From the NCBI GenBank assembly GCA_944325215.1, contig CALUZC010000014.1, forward strand, positions 1-64,000: a stretch of DNA of 64,000 nucleotides, read 5' to 3'. The DNA is from an uncultured Mucispirillum sp. (GTDB taxonomy: Bacteria; Chrysiogenota; Deferribacteres; Deferribacterales; Mucispirillaceae). This document shows positions 59,706 to 64,000 of this stretch, piece by piece. The notes below the pieces were generated by a model, which saw only the letters and a program-made list of their open reading frames with translations, was not told where the DNA came from and did not search any database. The stretch's first letter is position 1; each line of letters opens with the position of its first letter. Made by a program: the position numbers and the translations under genes.

Positions 59706-60170
59706 ATGGCAAGAAAAACAATTACAATAACAATTAAAGATAGGGATAAAGATTTGGCATTTCAATTAACAGAAATGCCAGCAATGAAGGCTGAAAAATG
59801 GAAAATAAGAGCAATTATGCTGCTTTTATCTTCTGATATTGAAATGCCACAAGGGGCATCTATTGAAGAAGGTATTAATCAATTTATGGTAGGTGGAGCT
59901 GAAAAGTTATTTAAAGCATTATCAAAAGTAGATGTAGATAAAGCAATAAATTTGTTCGATGAGATGCTATACTCATGCGTTCAATTATCTACTCAAGGGG
60001 TTAATACGCAACTTAATGAAGCGATAATTGATAGCAATGTAGAAGATTCTTCTACACTTACAAAACTTCGTTTTGAGTGCTTAAAGCTACATTTTGATTT
60101 TTTGGGCGAAGGCGGGAGCCTGATGCCAACTGGGTTGGGTTTAGAGCCGCAAATCAAAATTCAAGCTTAA
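59706..60170 (+). CDS. Tail assembly chaperone (short, zero-frame form)
   Basis: A 154-residue protein in the chaperone position between tube and tape measure. Mostly helical after a short beta start (MARKTITITIKDRDKDLAFQLTEMPAMKAEKWKIRAIML). At 60098-60104 it carries T TTT TTG in phase, a slippery heptamer; a fraction of ribosomes would shift by -1 there and make the longer form. Confidence 0.82.
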   Translation: MARKTITITIKDRDKDLAFQLTEMPAMKAEKWKIRAIMLLLSSDIEMPQGASIEEGINQFMVGGAEKLFKALSKVDVDKAINLFDEMLYSCVQLSTQGVNTQLNEAIIDSNVEDSSTLTKLRFECLKLHFDFLGEGGSLMPTGLGLEPQIKIQA

Positions 60171-60343
60171 TTGATTATATTGGAATATCTAACATTTTTG
60201 GGGTAGTCATATCAAAAAATATGGCTACTTTAAAAGAGCTAGAAGAATACTACTCTCTGGAAGATGTTTATATGTTAGCTGATATCATTAAAATAAACAA
60301 TTATAACGAGTGGGTAGTGATGAAAGATTTAAACAAGAATTAA
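60104..60343 (+). CDS. -1 frameshift extension of the tail chaperone
   Basis: No start codon is usable; it is reached by -1 slippage at T TTT TTG (60098-60104). The frame reads GRRREPDANWVGFRAANQNS, then KNMATLKELEEYYSLEDVYML and ends at TAA 60341. The last half is the short helical C-terminal domain (LEEYYSLEDVYMLADIIKI) typical of Mu-like extended chaperones. The fused product has 212 residues. The heptamer is the one used in phage P2 E/E'. Confidence 0.8.
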   Translation, partial: GRRREPDANWVGFRAANQNSSLIDYIGISNIFGVVISKNMATLKELEEYYSLEDVYMLADIIKINNYNEWVVMKDLNKN

Positions 60344-60554
60344 AAATAAATAAAGATTAATTTTAATAAAAAATTTAGGGGCGTGAACCCAAAATTTTTT
60401 ACATATGATAAAGGCTTGTGGGACTGTCTTTTAGTCGCAAGGTCGTTCCGAGCGAGTAGCGACGGAATTAAACGACCGTAGCTGGACGAACAAGGCTTTA
60501 TTGTAAAGGGGAAAGGTAGAAAGGGGAGCTCTCCCCTTTCTAAAGGAGATTTTT
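60344..60554 (+). repeat. Hairpin array upstream of the tape measure gene
   Basis: AAAAATTT/AAATTTTT around AGGGGCGTGAACCC (60366-60400); an outer ATAAAGGCTTG-type stem closing GGTCGTT/AACGACC and TTCCG/CGGAA (60444-60476); CGTAGCTGGACGAAC (60477-60491, also near 62837); and AGAAAGGGGA/TCCCCTTTCT with loop GCTC (60517-60540) leading to AAAGGAG. Confidence 0.85.
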
Positions 60555-62189
60555 GTGGCTAGTGTAATAGATGCATTAATGATAACTTTAGGGGTAGATT
60601 CAAGCGGCGTGCAGTCTGGTATGGCACAAGCTGAAAATACTATTGCAGCAAGTGCTAAAAATATTATGAATAATATTTTAGCCCCACTTGCTGCTGCACT
60701 TGCACTAGGCTCTGCTTTTAAAGAATATATACATGGTGCTCAAGCTGCTGGCAATTTAGCAGCTACATTAAATGAAAATCAGGAAGATATACAAGCATGG
60801 GGTGGAGCTGTTGAGCGTGCGGGTGGTGATGCTGCATCTTTTGAAGGCTCGCTAGTATCATTAAATTCTAAAATGCTGGAGTTTGCTCAAACTGGCACAA
60901 GTAGTGCCGCCCCAGCACTTGCTCAACTTGGAATATCTGCAAGGGATAGTAATGGCAATATTAAATCATCTATTGATATTATGAGTGAGCTTGCTCGTGT
61001 GGCAGATACTATGGATGCAGCACGATTTCAAGCATTAACTTCATCACTTGGAATTGATAGCGGCACATTGTTATTATTAAAACAAGGCTCATCATCAGTT
61101 GATGAGCTTGTGAAAAGGCAAAAAATGCTTGGAGTATATACTGCCGAAGATAGTGCCATTGCTACCAAAATGGGTAATGCCATAAAAGATTTAATGCAGG
61201 TATTAAAAAGCATATCTACTATTATAATGCGTTTCGTGTTGCCACCACTTACGTGGCTTACAGAAAAAATGGTAGATTTTGTATTATATATTAGAGAGCA
61301 TGAAGTATTTTTGCGTGCTGTTATTTCTGGTATTGCTGCCGTGCTTACAGCTGTATTATTACCAGCACTTATTAAAATAGGTGCTGCTGCTCTTGCAAAC
61401 CCGCTGACATGGATATTTTTAATCGTTGCTGCTACTGTGGTAGCTGTATCATTATTAATTGAAGATTTATATGTATATATGCATGGTGGTAAATCAGCGT
61501 TTGATGGCTTTTGGTCTATTTTTGGCACTGGCGAGCAAATTACACAAAAACTAAGCAAAGCTTGGGAAAAATTAAAAGAAATATTTAGTAAATTTTTAGA
61601 TTATGCCATATCACAACTTAAAATATTAGCAAAAATATTTGGTAGTATTGTAAAAGTAGTGCTTTTAATTGCCAGCTATCTTGGTAATGTATTTAACTTA
61701 ATAAGCTCTGTATTTTCTCTTGACGGCGAAGGCTTTAAAAAAGCCCTTGCTGGTATGTGGGAAGGTGTAAAAGCTTTAGGTAGTGAATTTTTAAAAATCG
61801 GTGGCTATATAAAAGATATGGTTATTAATTTTCTAGGCTTTGTAGGTTTAAAAGAACCACTTATGGAGTTTTTTAATTGGTTTTCAAATACAGCATCTGC
61901 TGTGTTTGGTAAAGTAACAGAATGGATTAGTAGCATTAAAGATGGTTTTTCATTTGTAAAAGATAGTGTACTGGGCTTTTTTAGTCCTGATGATAAAAAC
62001 CCTGTAAAACCTATAATACCAACACCACCATCTGCTAGTAGAAACATAACAACTACATCAAGCGTAAGTGTTGGTAATATTACTGTGGTTTCAAATAATG
62101 CAGACCCACAGCAGGTAGCAAAAGAAATACCTGCTGCTATGAATAATTATAATACTTATATACCAGCAAATACTGCAGTGGGTTATTAA
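60555..62189 (+). CDS. Tail tape measure protein
   Basis: A 544-residue tape measure protein that sets tail length and helps DNA ejection. The N-terminal part begins MASVIDALMITLGVDSSGVQSGMAQAE, a typical mark, followed by long Ala-rich helices, a membrane-active hydrophobic segment (about residues 250-310, with VLTAVLLPALIKIGAAALANPLTWIFLI) and a C-terminal coiled coil and linker. GTG start with AAAGGAG. It is short for a contractile tail. Confidence 0.88.
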   Translation: MASVIDALMITLGVDSSGVQSGMAQAENTIAASAKNIMNNILAPLAAALALGSAFKEYIHGAQAAGNLAATLNENQEDIQAWGGAVERAGGDAASFEGSLVSLNSKMLEFAQTGTSSAAPALAQLGISARDSNGNIKSSIDIMSELARVADTMDAARFQALTSSLGIDSGTLLLLKQGSSSVDELVKRQKMLGVYTAEDSAIATKMGNAIKDLMQVLKSISTIIMRFVLPPLTWLTEKMVDFVLYIREHEVFLRAVISGIAAVLTAVLLPALIKIGAAALANPLTWIFLIVAATVVAVSLLIEDLYVYMHGGKSAFDGFWSIFGTGEQITQKLSKAWEKLKEIFSKFLDYAISQLKILAKIFGSIVKVVLLIASYLGNVFNLISSVFSLDGEGFKKALAGMWEGVKALGSEFLKIGGYIKDMVINFLGFVGLKEPLMEFFNWFSNTASAVFGKVTEWISSIKDGFSFVKDSVLGFFSPDDKNPVKPIIPTPPSASRNITTTSSVSVGNITVVSNNADPQQVAKEIPAAMNNYNTYIPANTAVGY

Positions 62190-62200
62190 AGGGGTTAATT

Positions 62201-62707
62201 ATGCTTAAAGAAATATGGACAATATTAGATGAGCAAAGCTTGCCAGTATTATCATTTACTAGCTTTATATCATTAGATAGCGATAATGCTTCAAAAATTA
62301 CTAGCTACACATCAGAAAAAGGTACTTTTTCATCATATAATAAAATAGTAGCCCCTGATGAACTTGCTGTTACCCTTGCTATACAAGGTAGTAGTGCAGA
62401 TATTCAAAATGCAATATCTATACTAGATACTTTAAGGAAAGAACCCCAAAAAGTAAGTATTGTAAGCCCTTATAAAGAATATAAGTGGTTTTCTTTAGAA
62501 AATTACAGTTATAGTTTTAATCAATCGGACGGCTTGGGCTTATTAATAGCAAGTATGAGTTTTAAACAGATTAATGAGGTAGAAGCAGTATATACTAAAA
62601 GTATAAAATACCCTAAAAACCCGAGTGCAGCCTCAAAAATTGATATCGGGAAAAAACAAGGGTTAGAAAGTATATTATCTCAAGCTCGCACAGGGTTAGG
62701 AATATAA
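62201..62707 (+). CDS. Tail/baseplate protein
   Basis: A 168-residue protein with an N-terminal beta region (LKEIWTILDEQSLPVLSFTSFISLDSDN) and the KVSIVSPYKEYKWFSLENYSYSF segment, similar in style to baseplate hub or DNA-circularisation-type proteins of this phage group. It lies after the tape measure. GGGG ribosome site. Confidence 0.65.
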   Translation: MLKEIWTILDEQSLPVLSFTSFISLDSDNASKITSYTSEKGTFSSYNKIVAPDELAVTLAIQGSSADIQNAISILDTLRKEPQKVSIVSPYKEYKWFSLENYSYSFNQSDGLGLLIASMSFKQINEVEAVYTKSIKYPKNPSAASKIDIGKKQGLESILSQARTGLGI

Positions 62708-62916
62708 GGCATAAGGACATGCCGTCGATTGCGTAAGGATTAAGGGGTTTCCCCGCAAATCCGTGATTTAAAAATTTCAAGGGGAGCGTTTTTTGCGACG
62801 CAAGGACTTCCCGACGAATAGGCAGGAAAAAGAAGTCCGTAGCTGGACCGAAATTTTTAATAAAAGAAAATGAACGAGTAAATTTAATTTATTTAAATTT
62901 AGGAGTGAGTGGAAAG
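62708..62916 (+). repeat. Hairpin array upstream of the baseplate plug gene
   Basis: GGCAT/ATGCC with loop AAGGAC (62708-62723); GGATT/AATCC with inner GGGG/CCCC (62737-62762); TAAAAATTTC/GAAATTTTTA (62769-62858) around a long loop that holds 62777-62827, the inverted copy of 54636-54689; and TAAATTTAATT/AATTTAAATTTA (62878-62900) before the ribosome site. Same module order as the other arrays. Confidence 0.88.
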
Positions 62917-63225
62917 ATGATTGAAATACCATTAGAGCAAGTGCCTAATCAGCAGTTAGAAATAATATTAAATAATCAAGATTGTAAGCTTCATTTATAT
63001 GTTCGTGGTGATTACTTATATCTTGATTTAGAAATTGCAAGTGAGCCATTTTTTTATGGAGCAATATGTTATGATAGAACTAAAATATTACCTGTTCAAA
63101 AAGAAACATTTAATGGCAACTTTATATTTATAGATACATTAAACAATGAAGCCCCGGAATATACCAAGCTAAATGATAGATATAAACTTTATTATTTAAC
63201 TGATGAGGAATTAAATGAGCTTTAG
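62917..63225 (+). CDS. Baseplate plug-like protein (DUF6983 type)
   Basis: A 102-residue protein. MIEIPLEQVPNQQLEIILNNQDCKLHLYVRGDYLYLDLEI fits the small baseplate plug family (start MxEIPLxPVPNQ). I chose the ATG at 62917; a GTG at 62905 is also possible. It overlaps the hub gene by 11 bases. Confidence 0.75.
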   Translation: MIEIPLEQVPNQQLEIILNNQDCKLHLYVRGDYLYLDLEIASEPFFYGAICYDRTKILPVQKETFNGNFIFIDTLNNEAPEYTKLNDRYKLYYLTDEELNEL

Positions 63226-64000
63226 TAAAAAGGATATTAGAGTTACTTTTCAACTGGGTGCTGATAATTTTAATAATGCAAATAACACTAAAATTATTAG
63301 TGGGCTTGCATGCTCATTTAATATTGAGCAAGTGGCAGCACCTGATTTTTGCAAGGCTCAAGGCAAAATCTATAATATGAATATAGATGATATTGCAAAA
63401 CTTACTACATTATCATTTAAACCATTAGCTGTTACAAAAAGAAATTTAATAAAAATAGAAACTACTGAAAATAATATAGATTTTACTACTGTTTTTGTAG
63501 GGGAAATAGAAAATGCCTTTGGCGATTTCAACGCTGCCCCAGATATTGCATTAACAATTAATGCAATGAGTGGCACTTATGCTATGAAGTTACCAGCCTC
63601 CCCAATTTCTAGTAAAGGCACTACGCAGGTAAAAGATTTATTTAATAAATTAGCTATGCAGGCAGGCTATAAATTAGAAACAGATATTACAGCAAGCGTT
63701 AATAATATATACTTACAAGGCTCCGTTATGCAGCAAATATACTCACTTGCAAGAGCCATAGGTGCAAAAGTAATAATTGATAATGATATATTAAGAGTAA
63801 TGAAAAAAGATGAATCATTAAAAAATGGCACTGTTTTAATTAGTGCAGAAAGTGGGCTTATTGGTTATCCTACATTTTCAAATCAAGGTATTATATTATC
63901 ATGTGAATATAACCCACGTATTAAGCAGCAAGGGCTTATTCAAGTAGAAAGTATTGTGCCAAAAGCTACTGGCTTGTGGCGAGTGATAAAACTTAATCAT
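63215..64000 (+). CDS. Baseplate hub protein, cut off by the window edge
   Basis: 262 codons without stop to the end of the window. MSFSKKDIRVTFQLGADNF ... IISGLACSFNIEQVAAPDF fits the phage baseplate hub family of Mu-like and P2-like tails. GAGGAATTAA precedes the ATG, which overlaps the plug gene. The 3' end is outside the window. Confidence 0.8.
   Translation, partial: MSFSKKDIRVTFQLGADNFNNANNTKIISGLACSFNIEQVAAPDFCKAQGKIYNMNIDDIAKLTTLSFKPLAVTKRNLIKIETTENNIDFTTVFVGEIENAFGDFNAAPDIALTINAMSGTYAMKLPASPISSKGTTQVKDLFNKLAMQAGYKLETDITASVNNIYLQGSVMQQIYSLARAIGAKVIIDNDILRVMKKDESLKNGTVLISAESGLIGYPTFSNQGIILSCEYNPRIKQQGLIQVESIVPKATGLWRVIKLNH

Larger units (their letters stand above)
31727..64000. mobile_element. 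Mu-like transposable prophage (right end outside the window)
   Basis: DD35E transposase, MuB-type ATPase, Gam, GemA, Mor and an S24 repressor show a Mu-type phage; late genes for a contractile-tailed virion follow. Early genes are leftward and lysogeny/late genes rightward from a control region at 40443-40618, the two-block layout of BcepMu-like phages. Transposable-phage ends carry terminal 5'-TG; the best candidate is TG at 31727, directly before two CGATAARG motifs, and host-like sequence (the sulfatase frame) stops just left of it. The exact end is inferred, and the right end is not in the window. Confidence 0.85.

Noticed and set aside
1-64000. tRNA or rRNA genes
   Set aside because: I saw no convincing cloverleaf or rRNA segment; a tRNAscan run would settle it.

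Overview
This window is about 31.7 kb of bacterial chromosome followed by about 32.3 kb of a Mu-type (transposable) prophage that runs off the right edge. The DNA is very AT-rich, with A/T-rich codons and several intergenic stretches that are almost pure A+T. LpxI (lipid A synthesis) and many lipoproteins point to a Gram-negative (diderm) host. The hydrogenase maturation protease and RACo-like ferredoxin protein suggest an anaerobic or microaerobic life. The low GC and gene content would fit a gut Deferribacterota such as Mucispirillum; this is an inference, as no rRNA or marker was available to test it.

Host part, left to right. On the minus strand from about 8.43 kb down to 0.3 kb lies a lipid/RNA housekeeping cluster read as yceD-rpmF-plsX-(gap)-fabD-fabG-acpP-fabF-rnc-radical SAM-rsmD-coaD. 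A textbook promoter stands before yceD, a terminator follows acpP, and fabH is missing. Then come an unknown membrane protein, an orphan RelB-like antitoxin, tmk, a large hybrid sensor kinase, a lipoprotein, lpxI, an Mrr-type restriction endonuclease and guaA. Divergently on the plus strand are pyrG, glmS and a TIM-barrel isomerase. An ankyrin-repeat pseudogene, a divergent RACo-like 2Fe-2S protein, a YccA/Bax-inhibitor protein, two Sel1-repeat lipoproteins, a three-gene operon ending in a hydrogenase maturation protease, a lytic transglycosylase, a TrmN6-like methyltransferase and an LTA-synthase-like sulfatase follow.

Prophage (about 31727 to beyond 64000). The left end appears to abut the 5' end of the sulfatase gene. 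The layout is two divergent blocks, as in BcepMu-like rather than classical Mu-like phages. The early operon reads leftward: Ner-like regulator, small proteins, DD35E transposase (MuA), AAA ATPase (MuB), Gam, GemA and, last, a Mor-family activator. The lysogeny block reads rightward from the same control region: an S24 (LexA-like) repressor, two unknown proteins and a cytoplasmic/membrane gene pair that resembles lambda RexA-RexB in size, order and topology, closed by a terminator. The early promoter has a perfect repressor-type palindrome between its -35 and -10 boxes. The late block (44.3 kb onward) encodes an M15 endolysin, overlapping spanins, possible holins, terminase, a portal fused to a PBECR-type nuclease domain, MuF, a protease with an internal scaffold start, capsid, connectors, contractile sheath, tube, tail chaperones with a -1 frameshift, tape measure and baseplate genes. 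The head-tail module (DUF1073 portal, DUF2184 capsid, DUF3383 sheath) is not that of phage Mu, so the phage is a mosaic.

The most unusual signal is not a gene. Most intergenic gaps of the late block hold arrays of consecutive perfect hairpins in which loops and linkers are conserved while the stem sequences differ completely between copies and stay self-complementary. Related hairpins lie inside three phage genes and in one host intergenic region (24.37-24.49 kb). This looks like a family of structure-conserved DNA or RNA elements that I do not recognise.
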